Both the position numbers and the translations under genes were made by a program. Below, piece by piece: positions 47,685-56,259 of a stretch of 64,000 nt of DNA. The DNA comes from Phycisphaerales bacterium (GTDB lineage: Bacteria; Planctomycetota; Phycisphaerae; Phycisphaerales; UBA1924). Numbering within the stretch: position 1 is the stretch's first letter; each line of letters begins with the position of its first letter. Under the pieces are notes generated by a model. That model was not told the origin of the DNA. It saw only the letters and a program-made list of their open reading frames with translations, and made no database searches. The stretch is taken from NCBI GenBank assembly GCA_022072615.1, contig JAJVHS010000026.1, forward strand, positions 1 to 64,000, read 5' to 3'.

Positions 47685-49421
47685 ATGAGCCTGACCGCCG
47701 CCATGAACATCGGCCGATCCGCGCTGAGCGCCAGCCAGATCGGGATCCAGGTCGCGGGCAACAACGTGGCGAACGTCGCCACGCCCGGCTATTCGCGGCA
47801 GATCACGCATTTCTCGCCGATCGGCGGGTCCGACCCCTATAGCCGGCTCTCGACCGGTCGCGGCGTCGGCGTGCGGGACGTGCTGCGCCAAGTGGACACG
47901 GCCCTGCAATCGCGCCTGTGGCTCAGCAACTCCGACCGAGCCGCCGCCCAGCAGAACCTGGACCTCATGACGCAGGTTGAAAGCGTCCTCGGCGAGCTGT
48001 CGGGCAACGACCTGTCGAGCGAGCTCTCGGCCTTCTTCAACGCCTGGAGCGAACGCGCCAACAACACGCAGTCGTCGGCGACGGTGGTCCAGCAGGGCGA
48101 CAAGCTCGCAGGGATGTTCCAGCGGCTGCGATCGAACCTCACCACCATGCGCGGCCAGATCGATCGCCAGCTCGGCGGGGCCGTCGAGGCCGCCGACGGA
48201 CTTCTCAGCCAGATCGCCGACCTCAATTCCGCGGTCTCCGCCGCGGAACTCTCGGGCGGGTCGGCCAACTCCCTCCGCGACCAGCGGGATCAGCTCATCT
48301 CCGAGCTCTCGCAGCTCGTCGATGTCTCCGTGGTGGACCGCCAGAACGGAGCGGTCGACGTGCTGGTGGGGTCAACGCCGGTCGTGCTCGCGGGAAAATC
48401 CCGCGGCCTCACGCTCAAGCATGTCGCGAACGGGTCGAATGTGGACACGACGGTCGCCGTGAGGGACGACGGCGAACCGCTCGCCGCGACCGGGGGCAAG
48501 ATCTCGGCGCTGCTCGCCTCGCGGCAGACCGCCGTGGACGGCACGATCCAGCGGCTCGACGCGGTCGCCAGCCAGCTCATCTTCCAGGTCAACAAGCTCC
48601 ATTCGACCGGCGCGAACCAGACGAATCTCACGCGCTCGGTGGGGTCGCTGGCGATCACCGCGGGGGATCGGACGCGGGCCATCAACGACCCCGCCAACCA
48701 GACCTTCGGGTCGCTGCCGTTCGCGGCCACGCACGGGGGTTTTTCGGTGCGCGTCAAGAACCTTGCCGACGGGTCGTTCCAGTCGGTGCGGGTCAACGTG
48801 GATCTCGATGGTCTGACCGCCGCCGGCACGCCCGGTACCGCGGACGACACGACGGCGGAGGACATCCGGGCATCGCTGGACGCGGTCGCGGGGGTGAACG
48901 CGACCTTCAACGCCGACGGCAGGCTCGAAGTCACCGCCGACGCCGGGTTTGAGTTCTCGTTTACCGACGACACTTCCGGCGCGCTGGCGGTGCTGGGGCT
49001 CAACAGCTACTTCACGGGCACCAACGCCGCCGACATCGCCTGCCGCGAGGACCTCAAGACCGATCCGTCCAAGCTGATGTCGGGTCGATTCACCAGCGCC
49101 GGCCTGGTCCAGAACGCGACCGCCCTCGACATGGTGGCCCTCCAGGACCTTTCGAACGCCGCGCTGGGCGGGCGGTCCATCCGCCAGGGATGGATCGATG
49201 CCGTGCAGGTCGTGGGAATCCGCACCGCCGCGGCCGACAGCCAGAACCAGGCGCTCGCGGTCGTGCAGGAAAGCCTGGAAGCCCAGCGAGCGGCCATCAG
49301 CGGCGTGAGCATCGACGAGGAAGCGGTCAACCTTCTCAACTACCAGCGCCAATACCAGGGCGCGGCCCGGGTGATCAGCGTCGCCGACGAACTCATGCAG
49401 ACCCTGCTTGCGATGGTGTAA
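47685..49421 (+). CDS. flgK: Flagellar hook-associated protein 1 (FlgK)
   Basis: First hook-filament junction protein. 578 residues with the conserved D0 ends: N-terminal MNIGRSALSASQIGIQVAGNNVAN, TPGYSRQ; C-terminal SGVSIDEEAVNLLNYQRQYQ, ISVADELMQTLLAM. LSSELSAFFNAWSE and LISELSQLVDVSV match the family. A variable middle (about 320-470) includes a flagellin_IN-like segment (VRVNVDLDGLTAAGTPGTAD). ATG 47685; flgL begins 16 bases after the stop. Confidence 0.95.
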   Translation: MSLTAAMNIGRSALSASQIGIQVAGNNVANVATPGYSRQITHFSPIGGSDPYSRLSTGRGVGVRDVLRQVDTALQSRLWLSNSDRAAAQQNLDLMTQVESVLGELSGNDLSSELSAFFNAWSERANNTQSSATVVQQGDKLAGMFQRLRSNLTTMRGQIDRQLGGAVEAADGLLSQIADLNSAVSAAELSGGSANSLRDQRDQLISELSQLVDVSVVDRQNGAVDVLVGSTPVVLAGKSRGLTLKHVANGSNVDTTVAVRDDGEPLAATGGKISALLASRQTAVDGTIQRLDAVASQLIFQVNKLHSTGANQTNLTRSVGSLAITAGDRTRAINDPANQTFGSLPFAATHGGFSVRVKNLADGSFQSVRVNVDLDGLTAAGTPGTADDTTAEDIRASLDAVAGVNATFNADGRLEVTADAGFEFSFTDDTSGALAVLGLNSYFTGTNAADIACREDLKTDPSKLMSGRFTSAGLVQNATALDMVALQDLSNAALGGRSIRQGWIDAVQVVGIRTAAADSQNQALAVVQESLEAQRAAISGVSIDEEAVNLLNYQRQYQGAARVISVADELMQTLLAMV

Positions 49422-49436
49422 CGCGACGGAGCACGA

Positions 49437-51491
49437 ATGACACGCATCTTCTCAGGCATTTCCCGAGCCCCCGACCTGATGATGTCGCGCCTGGCCCTGT
49501 CGCGCATCACGCAGACCAACGTCAGCCTCCTACGCGTCCAGAACCAGCTCGCTACCGGCAAGCTCATCAACAACCCCTCCGACGACCCCGTCCGCATGGC
49601 CGCGGTGCTGGAGCTCGACGATCGCCTCGAGCGCTCCGAGCAGCGCACCCGCAACATCTCGCACGCCCAGGCGGCGCTGGGAGTGATGGACACCGCGATC
49701 ACCGAGGCCCACGACCTGGCCCTCTCGGCCAAGGAGATCGTCCTCACGCAGATCGGCTTCGGAGCCTCGTCCGCCGAGCGATCCGGCCAGGCCATCGTCG
49801 TGCAGTCCATGATCGACACCCTGCTGGGGCTCGCCAACCGCAAGGGCGTTGCGGGAAGCGTCTTCGGCGGGTCCGAGCCCAACGGAACGCCGTTCGTCCA
49901 GGACGGTGCCGGCTTCCGGTACACAGGCTCGGGGACGGGCCTGATCACCGAGCTGTTCTCCGGCAGCCAGATCCCGATCACCACCACGCCCGATGGTATC
50001 GGCGGCCTTTCGGCGCGGATCCGCGGGTCGGTTGATCTTGACCCCGGCCTGACCGCAGCCACGCCGCTCGCCGACCTTCGTGGCGGACGCGGGCTGGGCG
50101 TCGCGACGGGAACCTTCGAGTTCTCCTTTAGCGGCGGGCCGCGGGCAACCGTCGACCTCAGCGGTTCGCAGACCGTCCAGGACGTCGTCGGCAGGCTGAC
50201 CACCGCCATCCGCCAGTACGAGACCGACAACTCGGTGACGGTGCTGGGGCCGGGCGCTGTCGGCATGACCGGCGGGTCGTTCACGATCGATGTGGCGGCC
50301 GGCGGGCAGCTTGACTTCTTCGAAGTCGGCACCGGCACGACGGCTCGCGACCTGGGTTTCACGGCGGATACGCCGCTCTCCTTTACGCCCGCGTCGGCGA
50401 CGGGCGTTGAGCTTCAGCCGACGCTGACCTGGAAGACCCCGGTATCGTCGCTCGCGGGAGTGACGGGCCCGCTGGGGTCGATCGTCGTGTCGAACAACTC
50501 CGGTTCGCACGTGATCGATCTCTCCGGCGCCGCGACGCTGGAGGATGTCAAGAGCCTGATCGAGTCGTCGGGCACGGGCGCGCGGGTCCAGATCAACGAG
50601 ACGGGCACGGGGATCGACGTGTACTCGGAAACCTCTGCCGGCACGCGCGGGGCGCTGTCGATCTCCGAGGTTCCGGGGTCAAACTTCACGGCGACGCGCC
50701 TGGGCATCCGGTCGTTCTCCTCGTCAACGCAGATCAGCGATTTCAACTTCGGACAGGGAGTCTCGGTCGTTGACGGGTACCACGACCCGGTCACGGGGCT
50801 GCCCGATCCGTCGAAGGACGTGGATTTCACGATCGTGCTCGGAGATACCGCCGGCACCAGCATCAGCATCGACCTGCGGCCGCAGGACATGACGAACGTC
50901 GGCGCGATCATCGGAAGGATCAACTCCCAGATCGCCGCGGGCCTCTCGGCGGCCGGGTTGCCGGCGACCTCGCTGGTGGCGGGGCTTTCCGATGGCACCA
51001 ATGGAATCCGCCTGGTCCAGGATTCGACGTTCACCGGGCCCATGCGGGTCGTCGCGACCAACGGATCGACCGCGGCCGAGCAGCTTGGCCTGCTGAAAGG
51101 CACGTACGACCCGGCAACTTCGACGCTGGCCGGCCAGGACCGGGCGACCGTGCGCGTCGACGGGCTGTTCAGCGACCTGATCGACCTGCGGGACGCCCTG
51201 AACAGCAACGACACGAATGGCATCGCGCTTGCGGGAGAGAAGCTCGAGGCGACGCTGACGCGGCTCGCGGAGAAGCGGGGCGCGGTCGGCGGGCTGGCCC
51301 GGCGTGTCGACGGTGCTCTTCAGGAAGAAGAGGACCGCACGGCGCTGGACGAGCAGATCCGCAGCCAGCTGCGCGACGTGGATTTCGCCGAGGCCGCTTC
51401 GCAGTTCACGCTCCTGCAGACGCAGCTGCAGGCGGGGTTGCAGGCGACGGCCGCGGCCACCAGCCGCAGCCTTCTGGACTTCCTGGGCTAG
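49437..51491 (+). CDS. flgL: Flagellar hook-associated protein 3 (FlgL), enlarged
   Basis: Second hook-filament junction protein. Ends typical of FlgL/flagellin: N-terminal MSRLALSRITQTNVSLLRVQ, QLATGKLINNPSDDPVRMA; C-terminal EEDRTALDEQIRSQLRDVDF, ASQFTLLQTQLQAGLQAT. At 684 residues it is about twice the usual size; the middle (about 170-560) contains repeated beta domains of flagellin_IN type (SVVDGYHDPVTGLP, RVQINETGTGIDVYSETSAG). Such enlargement is seen in other planctomycetes and may decorate the filament base. Confidence 0.93.
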   Translation: MTRIFSGISRAPDLMMSRLALSRITQTNVSLLRVQNQLATGKLINNPSDDPVRMAAVLELDDRLERSEQRTRNISHAQAALGVMDTAITEAHDLALSAKEIVLTQIGFGASSAERSGQAIVVQSMIDTLLGLANRKGVAGSVFGGSEPNGTPFVQDGAGFRYTGSGTGLITELFSGSQIPITTTPDGIGGLSARIRGSVDLDPGLTAATPLADLRGGRGLGVATGTFEFSFSGGPRATVDLSGSQTVQDVVGRLTTAIRQYETDNSVTVLGPGAVGMTGGSFTIDVAAGGQLDFFEVGTGTTARDLGFTADTPLSFTPASATGVELQPTLTWKTPVSSLAGVTGPLGSIVVSNNSGSHVIDLSGAATLEDVKSLIESSGTGARVQINETGTGIDVYSETSAGTRGALSISEVPGSNFTATRLGIRSFSSSTQISDFNFGQGVSVVDGYHDPVTGLPDPSKDVDFTIVLGDTAGTSISIDLRPQDMTNVGAIIGRINSQIAAGLSAAGLPATSLVAGLSDGTNGIRLVQDSTFTGPMRVVATNGSTAAEQLGLLKGTYDPATSTLAGQDRATVRVDGLFSDLIDLRDALNSNDTNGIALAGEKLEATLTRLAEKRGAVGGLARRVDGALQEEEDRTALDEQIRSQLRDVDFAEAASQFTLLQTQLQAGLQATAAATSRSLLDFLG

Positions 51492-51636
51492 CGCCCGGGA
51501 TGGCGTTTGGATCACGTGAACCTCCCGCCGCCCCGGCCGCGGCGTGAGGTGACCAGACAGGACGTCGCCGGGCACCTTGGAAGCCCGGAGGTCGATCCGT
51601 GCACTGCAGCAACTGGCCGAGGGATCGGAGCGCACC

Positions 51637-52080
51637 ATGGAAGTGCGGACCACACGTTTCGGGGTCGTGGACATCGCGGAAGACCGCGTGATCAGCTTCC
51701 CCAAGGGATTGCTCGGCTTCTCCGAGTTCAAGCGGTTCTGCCTGCTCGAGCCCGGGGAGGACGCGTGCTTCTTCTGGCTCCAGTCGGTGGATGATCCCGC
51801 GCTGGCATTCGTGGTGACCGACCCGGCGCTGTTCGTGCCGGAGTACTCGGTGCCGATCCGCCAGGACCAGATGGGTGACCTTGGGCTGGGCAAGCTCGAG
51901 GACGCCCAGGTCTTCGTGATCGTCAACAAGGTCGATCAGCAGCTGACCGGCAATCTCCAGGGCCCGCTGGTGGTCAACACGCTGTCGCGCGTGGGCGAGC
52001 AGCTGGTGCTGGCCGAGAAGCGATGGACGACGCGCCACCCGCTGGTGAAGGTTGCTTCGGCGGCGCGAGCGATCGCCTGA
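51637..52080 (+). CDS. fliW: Flagellar assembly factor FliW
   Basis: 147 residues, full length: MEVRTTRFGVVDIAEDRVIS, FPKGLLGFSEFKRFCLLEPG, FFWLQSVDDPALAFVVTDP, LVVNTLSRVGEQLVL. FliW binds flagellin and, when released, inhibits CsrA, so flagellin export relieves CsrA repression of flagellin translation (shown in Bacillus). The order fliW-csrA-flagellin here fits that circuit. ATG 51637 has GGAG 6 bases upstream. The leader holds a 6-bp stem CCGGGC/GCCCGG (51568-51588) with GGA in its loop, a possible CsrA site. Confidence 0.95.
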   Translation: MEVRTTRFGVVDIAEDRVISFPKGLLGFSEFKRFCLLEPGEDACFFWLQSVDDPALAFVVTDPALFVPEYSVPIRQDQMGDLGLGKLEDAQVFVIVNKVDQQLTGNLQGPLVVNTLSRVGEQLVLAEKRWTTRHPLVKVASAARAIA

Positions 52081-52224
52081 CCGACCAGTCCGCGACAGGC
52101 GGCGCGTGCGTCGATCCGCGGCCGCTCGATTCTGACGCCGTTCAAGGTACGGAAGTGCGCCGGACCACCACCCCCCGTTCGCAGGGATGCGCTCGGGCGC
52201 CGGCCGCACACGAGGAGTTCATTC

Positions 52225-52575
52225 ATGCTCGTCCTATCACGCCTTCGCGACGAGACGATCATGATCGGGGACGACATCGAGGTCACCGTCGTGGATATCC
52301 GCGGGGACAAGGTGCGGCTGGGGATCAACGCCCCGACCCGCATCGCGGTCCACCGCAAGGAGGTCTACGAGGCGATCAAGAGGGAGAACCAGCAGGCAGC
52401 CAGGGTCGACCAGGCCGCCGCCGGAGCCCTTCGCGATGCCGCCCGATCCGTCACGCCGCAGCGCAGCAAGAACACCGGGGCCGGCCGTCTGTGCGTCGTC
52501 CCCGTCGCCCCGCAGACAGCGACGCCGCCCGCCGTGGGACGGCGCGAACTCGACCCCATGGCGCCGGTCGCCTGA
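52225..52575 (+). CDS. csrA: Translational regulator CsrA with C-terminal extension
   Basis: RNA-binding global regulator. Residues 1-62 are a complete CsrA ([50 protein letters not shown]) with Arg at the RNA-binding position of [12 protein letters not shown]. Typical CsrA has 60-75 residues; this has about 116, the extra 50 being Ala/Pro-rich ([29 protein letters not shown]). The tail has no recognised fold. ATG 52225 is preceded by GAGGAG. Confidence 0.94.
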   Translation: MLVLSRLRDETIMIGDDIEVTVVDIRGDKVRLGINAPTRIAVHRKEVYEAIKRENQQAARVDQAAAGALRDAARSVTPQRSKNTGAGRLCVVPVAPQTATPPAVGRRELDPMAPVA

Positions 52576-52627
52576 CCGTCGCCAGGGGCATGCGGAGGAC
52601 CGCGTGCCCCGCACCCGACAGGACCGC

Positions 52628-52644
52628 CTGGCACGAGCCTTGCG
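52628..52644 (+). promoter_or_regulatory. Sigma-54 (RpoN) promoter before flagellin 1
   Basis: CTGGCACGAGCCTTGCG matches the -24/-12 consensus YTGGCACGRNNNTTGCW except at the last position, with GG-N10-GC spacing (52630-52631, 52642-52643). The predicted start (about 52655) lies 42 bases before the flagellin GTG. This would make the flagellin an RpoN-dependent late flagellar gene. Confidence 0.75.
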
Positions 52645-52678
52645 AGCCTGCCCCGGGTCAACCTGACACCACCTGGCC

Positions 52679-52694
52679 CAATCAGGGAGGATTG
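52679..52694 (+). promoter_or_regulatory. Hairpin enclosing the flagellin 1 ribosome binding site (candidate CsrA site)
   Basis: CAATC (52679-52683) pairs with GATTG (52690-52694); the six-base loop AGGGAG carries the Shine-Dalgarno sequence and a GGA, the CsrA-recognised core, three bases before the GTG start (52697). CsrA binding would block ribosome access. csrA and fliW lie directly upstream. Confidence 0.6.
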
Positions 52695-52696
52695 CC

Positions 52697-54256
52697 GTGG
52701 CTCGGATCAACTCGAATATCCCCAGCCTCATCGCGCAGTCGAAGCTTGCGCGGACCCAGCAGGAACTGCAGATCCGCCTGGAGAGGCTCTCCACCGGACT
52801 GAGAATCAACCGCGGCGCCGACGACCCGGCGGGCGTGATCATCTCCGAGCGGATCCGCGCCGACCTCAAGGGCGTAGACCAGGGCATCAAGAACGGTGAC
52901 CGCGCCTCCGCGGTGATCTCCACCACCGAAGCGGCGCTCAACGAGGTCGCGGACCTGCTCAACTCCATCCGCAGCCTGCTGGTCGAGTCCGCCAACACCG
53001 GCGCCAACTCCAAGCTCGAGCGCGACGCCAACCAGCAGCAGATCGACTCGGCCATCGAGTCCATCACGCGCATCTCGAACACCGCCAGCTTCGGCGGTCT
53101 GAAGCTGCTCAACGGCAGCCAGGACTACCAGCTCTCGGGGCTCAAGACCAGCGCCATCGCCCAGGCCAAGATCACCAACGCCAGCTTCGTCGGGGCCACC
53201 AACCTCCAGGTCGAGGTCGACGTCGTCGCCAGCGCCCAGACCGGCGCCCTCTATTACAACGGCAACACGACGCCGTCGGGCGTCACGCTCTCGGCCACCA
53301 CCCTCGAGGTGACCGGCCCCGCCGGCGTCCAGGTCATCACGATCCCGTCGGGACAGTCCCTGTCGCAGGTCGTCGATGCCGTCAACCGCCTCACCAGCCT
53401 CACCGGGGTCGAGGCCTCGCTCATCAACAACAACGCCAACTCGGGCATGGTGTTCCAGTCGGCCGAGTTCGGGTCCGGGTCGTTCGTTTCGGTCAAGCGC
53501 ATCGGCGGACCCTCCAACGCCACCTCGGACTACTTCCAGACCTACAAGATCGTCGACGGCCAGCCGGTCCCCTCCGGTACGCCCTTCCCCTGGTCCGCGC
53601 TGCTCACCGCCGGCACCCTCTCGGTCGCCAAGCGCGACGACGGGCAGGATGTCCAGGCCATGGTCAACGGCAACCTCGCCACCGGCGACGGGCTCAAGCT
53701 CAAGGTCAACTCCGGCGCGCTGGGCATGGACCTGCAGCTCACCGAGGACTACGCCACCCGGCCCGGGGGCACGGTCAGTTCCTTCTATATCACCGGCGGC
53801 GGGGCGCTGTTCCAGCTCGGCCAGGACGTCAACGCCCTTCAGCAGGCCAACATCGGCATCCCGTCCATCTCCTCGTCCAACATCGGGGGGACGCTGGTCA
53901 ACGGGTCGCTGTACTTCCTCAACTCGCTCAAGTCCGGGCAGGCATTCAGCATTGCCAATAACGTTGCCAGCGGTGACTTCACGGCGTCCAACGACATCCT
54001 CGGCAGCGCGATCGACGAGATCGCGGGGCTCCGCGGGCGGCTGGGCGCCTTCGAACGCAACGTTCTCCAGACCAACACCCGCTCGCTCCAGTCCGCGTTC
54101 GAGAACCTGACCGCCAGCGTGTCGGTGATCCGCGACGCGGACTTTGCCGTCGAGACCAGCCAGCTCACGCGGGCGCAGATCCTGGCAAGTTCCGGAACGT
54201 CGGTGCTCCAGCTGGCCAACCAGCAATCCCAGCAGGTGCTCCAGCTCCTCGGGTAG
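52697..54256 (+). CDS. Flagellin 1
   Basis: Filament subunit of 519 residues. Conserved D0/D1 ends: INSNIPSLIAQSKLARTQQE, QIRLERLSTGLRINRGADDP, ASFGGLKLLNGSQDYQL; C-terminal IDEIAGLRGRLGAFERNVL, IRDADFAVETSQLTRAQIL. The middle (about 170-410) is variable. The start is GTG 52697 with GGGAGG 7 bases upstream inside a small hairpin. It is preceded by a sigma-54-like promoter and followed by a terminator at 54317-54341. Confidence 0.94.
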   Translation: MARINSNIPSLIAQSKLARTQQELQIRLERLSTGLRINRGADDPAGVIISERIRADLKGVDQGIKNGDRASAVISTTEAALNEVADLLNSIRSLLVESANTGANSKLERDANQQQIDSAIESITRISNTASFGGLKLLNGSQDYQLSGLKTSAIAQAKITNASFVGATNLQVEVDVVASAQTGALYYNGNTTPSGVTLSATTLEVTGPAGVQVITIPSGQSLSQVVDAVNRLTSLTGVEASLINNNANSGMVFQSAEFGSGSFVSVKRIGGPSNATSDYFQTYKIVDGQPVPSGTPFPWSALLTAGTLSVAKRDDGQDVQAMVNGNLATGDGLKLKVNSGALGMDLQLTEDYATRPGGTVSSFYITGGGALFQLGQDVNALQQANIGIPSISSSNIGGTLVNGSLYFLNSLKSGQAFSIANNVASGDFTASNDILGSAIDEIAGLRGRLGAFERNVLQTNTRSLQSAFENLTASVSVIRDADFAVETSQLTRAQILASSGTSVLQLANQQSQQVLQLLG

Positions 54257-54316
54257 CGTCCCATAACACGCCGTCCCCGCGCAGGCACAAGGGGCGGAAA
54301 CCTCACTTCGAATCCC

Positions 54317-54341
54317 AAACCCCGCTCCATCGGCGGGGTTT
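54317..54341 (+). terminator. Intrinsic terminator of flagellin 1
   Basis: AAACCCCGC (54317-54325) pairs with GCGGGGTTT (54333-54341), 7-base loop, followed by an AT-rich tail with T4 (54347-54350). It separates the transcription units of the two flagellins. Confidence 0.75.
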
Positions 54342-54375
54342 CATCATTTTCGCTCTCAAGACCTCCTTTGCCGGC

Positions 54376-54403
54376 TCAACAGGCGCGGGGTCCCGGCCGA
54401 TCA
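54376..54403 (+). promoter_or_regulatory. Possible sigma-28 (FliA) type promoter before flagellin 2
   Basis: TCAA (54376-54379) and GCCGATCA (54396-54403) with a 16-base spacer approximate the FliA consensus TAAA-N15-GCCGATAA. The predicted start lies about 165 bases before the flagellin 2 ATG. Suggestive only. Confidence 0.35.
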
Positions 54404-54543
54404 ACACACCGGGCCGACGCATCACGCGTTGGACCAACAGCGCCGGGAAGGGATTCCCGGCAGCCTGGGGCCGCGTGCGTCAGACCGGCCCTCTCCGCGC
54501 GTCGTCCGCGTGGAGGTGCCGGGCCGCACCTTGGGGGTGTGGC

Positions 54544-54565
54544 CCTCCGGAGTGGTTCACGGAGG
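54544..54565 (+). promoter_or_regulatory. Hairpin sequestering the flagellin 2 ribosome binding site
   Basis: CCTCCG (54544-54549) is perfectly complementary to the Shine-Dalgarno CGGAGG (54560-54565), with a 10-base loop. The stem would hide the ribosome binding site 10 bases before the ATG at 54576. A different solution from the loop-exposed site of flagellin 1. Confidence 0.45.
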
Positions 54566-54575
54566 ATCGCCAGTC

Positions 54576-56072
54576 ATGAGTCGCATCAACACGAACGTTC
54601 AGTCCCTGATTGGTCAGCGGGTTCTTGGCATGAACCAGGGCGGCCTGAGCACCGCGCTCGAGCGCCTCAGCACCGGCTTGAAGATCAACCGCGGCAAGGA
54701 TGATCCCGCCGGCCTGATCGCCTCGGAGAACCTGCGCTCCGAGATCAAGTCGATCAACTCCGCCATCACCAACGCCGACCGCGCCGACCAGGTCGTCAAC
54801 ATCGCCGAAGGCGGCCTGCAGGAAGTTTCGAGCCTGCTCTCGGAGCTCCAGGGCCTCATCACGACCACCGCCAGCTCGGCCGGCCTCTCCAACGAGGAGA
54901 AGAAGGCCAACCAGCTGCAGATCGACTCGATCCTCCAGACGATCGACCGCATCGCCAGCTCGACGTCCTTCCAGGGCATCAAGCTGCTCAACGGCACCTT
55001 CGACTTCAAGACCTCCGCCGTCGCCACCGGCGTCTCGGACTTCCGCGTCAACGCGGCCAAGTTCACCGGCGACTCGATGAAGGTCGACCTCATCGTCACC
55101 GCCTCGGCCCAGCAGGCCGGCCTGTTCTCCGACTTCGGCGGAACGCAGATCGACCTCACCAGCGGGTCGGCCTTCGTCATGGAAATCGCGGGCTCCCTGG
55201 GCTCCCGCCAGCTGAGCTTCAGCTCGGGCACCGCCCTCTCGGACGTCGCCGCCGCCATCAACACCTTCTCCGACGTCACCGGCGTCGAGGCCACGGTGTC
55301 GGGCAACGGCCTGCGGATGGTCAGCTCGCAGTACGGGTCGGATCAGTTCGTGTCGGTCAAGGTCGTCGGCGGCGACGCCTCCGGCAGCGGCATCGCCAAG
55401 TTCGCGGCCAACGACGACGTCGCCAGCGCGAGCTACACGACCTTCGCCAACGCCAACAACGGCGTGCGTGACACCGGCCAGGACCTGGGCGCCACCATCA
55501 ACGGCGTGGCCGCCACCAGCCAGGGCCGGACGGCTCGGATCAACACCGACTTCCTCGACGTCGAGATCACCCTGGACCAGTCGACCGCGACCGCCCTGGG
55601 CGCAGTGAACTCCAACGGCGCGTTCAGCATCACCGGCGGCGGCGCGGACTTCCAGCTCGCCGGCAAGGTCGATATCGCCGGCCGCGTGTCGCTGGGCATC
55701 GGCGACGTCGCGACCCGCAAGCTGGGCACCAGCAGCCTGGGCTACCTGTCCGAGCTCGCCAGCGGCAAGGGCAAGAACCTTGTCGATGGTGACCTGGACG
55801 CGGCCCAGCAGATCGTCAGCGAGGCGATCCGCCAGACCTCGTCCCTCCGCGGCCGCCTGGGCGCGTTCCAGAAGAACACCATCGGCGCCACCGTCCGAAG
55901 CCTGGGCGTCGCCAGCGAGAACACCGCGGCCGCTCAGTCGGTGATCCGCGACGCGGACTTCGCCAGCGAGACGGCGAGCCTGACCCGGTCGCAGATCCTG
56001 GTCTCGGCCTCGACCAACATCCTCACCATGGCCAACAGCCAGCCCCAGACCGTCCTCCAGCTCCTGGGCTAA
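54576..56072 (+). CDS. Flagellin 2
   Basis: Filament subunit of 498 residues, paralogous to flagellin 1. INTNVQSLIGQRVLGMNQGG, ALERLSTGLKINRGKDDP, SFQGIKLLNG at the N-terminus; TSSLRGRLGAFQKNTIGATV, IRDADFASETASLTRSQIL, ANSQPQTVLQLLG at the C-terminus. The middle (about 180-400) carries flagellin_IN-like folds and differs from flagellin 1. ATG 54576 with GGAGG 10 bases upstream, in a stem. Two different flagellins suggest a filament with distinct segments or conditions of use. Confidence 0.95.
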   Translation: MSRINTNVQSLIGQRVLGMNQGGLSTALERLSTGLKINRGKDDPAGLIASENLRSEIKSINSAITNADRADQVVNIAEGGLQEVSSLLSELQGLITTTASSAGLSNEEKKANQLQIDSILQTIDRIASSTSFQGIKLLNGTFDFKTSAVATGVSDFRVNAAKFTGDSMKVDLIVTASAQQAGLFSDFGGTQIDLTSGSAFVMEIAGSLGSRQLSFSSGTALSDVAAAINTFSDVTGVEATVSGNGLRMVSSQYGSDQFVSVKVVGGDASGSGIAKFAANDDVASASYTTFANANNGVRDTGQDLGATINGVAATSQGRTARINTDFLDVEITLDQSTATALGAVNSNGAFSITGGGADFQLAGKVDIAGRVSLGIGDVATRKLGTSSLGYLSELASGKGKNLVDGDLDAAQQIVSEAIRQTSSLRGRLGAFQKNTIGATVRSLGVASENTAAAQSVIRDADFASETASLTRSQILVSASTNILTMANSQPQTVLQLLG

Positions 56073-56102
56073 GCCCGCCGCAGAGGAACCTGAATTAACC
56101 CC

Positions 56103-56139
56103 AAGGCCCGGGCCTCCGCCCGGGCCTTTTTCTTTTTTT
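56103..56139 (+). terminator. Strong intrinsic terminator of flagellin 2
   Basis: AAGGCCCGGGC (56103-56113) pairs with GCCCGGGCCTT (56118-56128), loop CTCC, followed by a T-rich tract broken by one C (56127-56139). Marks the end of the flagellar cluster. Confidence 0.92.
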
Positions 56140-56259
56140 CGCCCGGTCGCCCGGCCGTTCGAGGAAACTCCCCTGATCTCACGAGTTGCTCTGGACCAGC
56201 TAATTGCAGACAATATAGTCCTCTATCTCGGCGTGAGGGTCTACAACGGGAGTCAATCC

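Noticed and set aside
51571-51588. Sigma-54-like GGGCACCTTGGAAGC before fliW
   Set aside because: The GG-N10-GC spacing occurs but there is no TTGC; the sequence is better explained as a hairpin.
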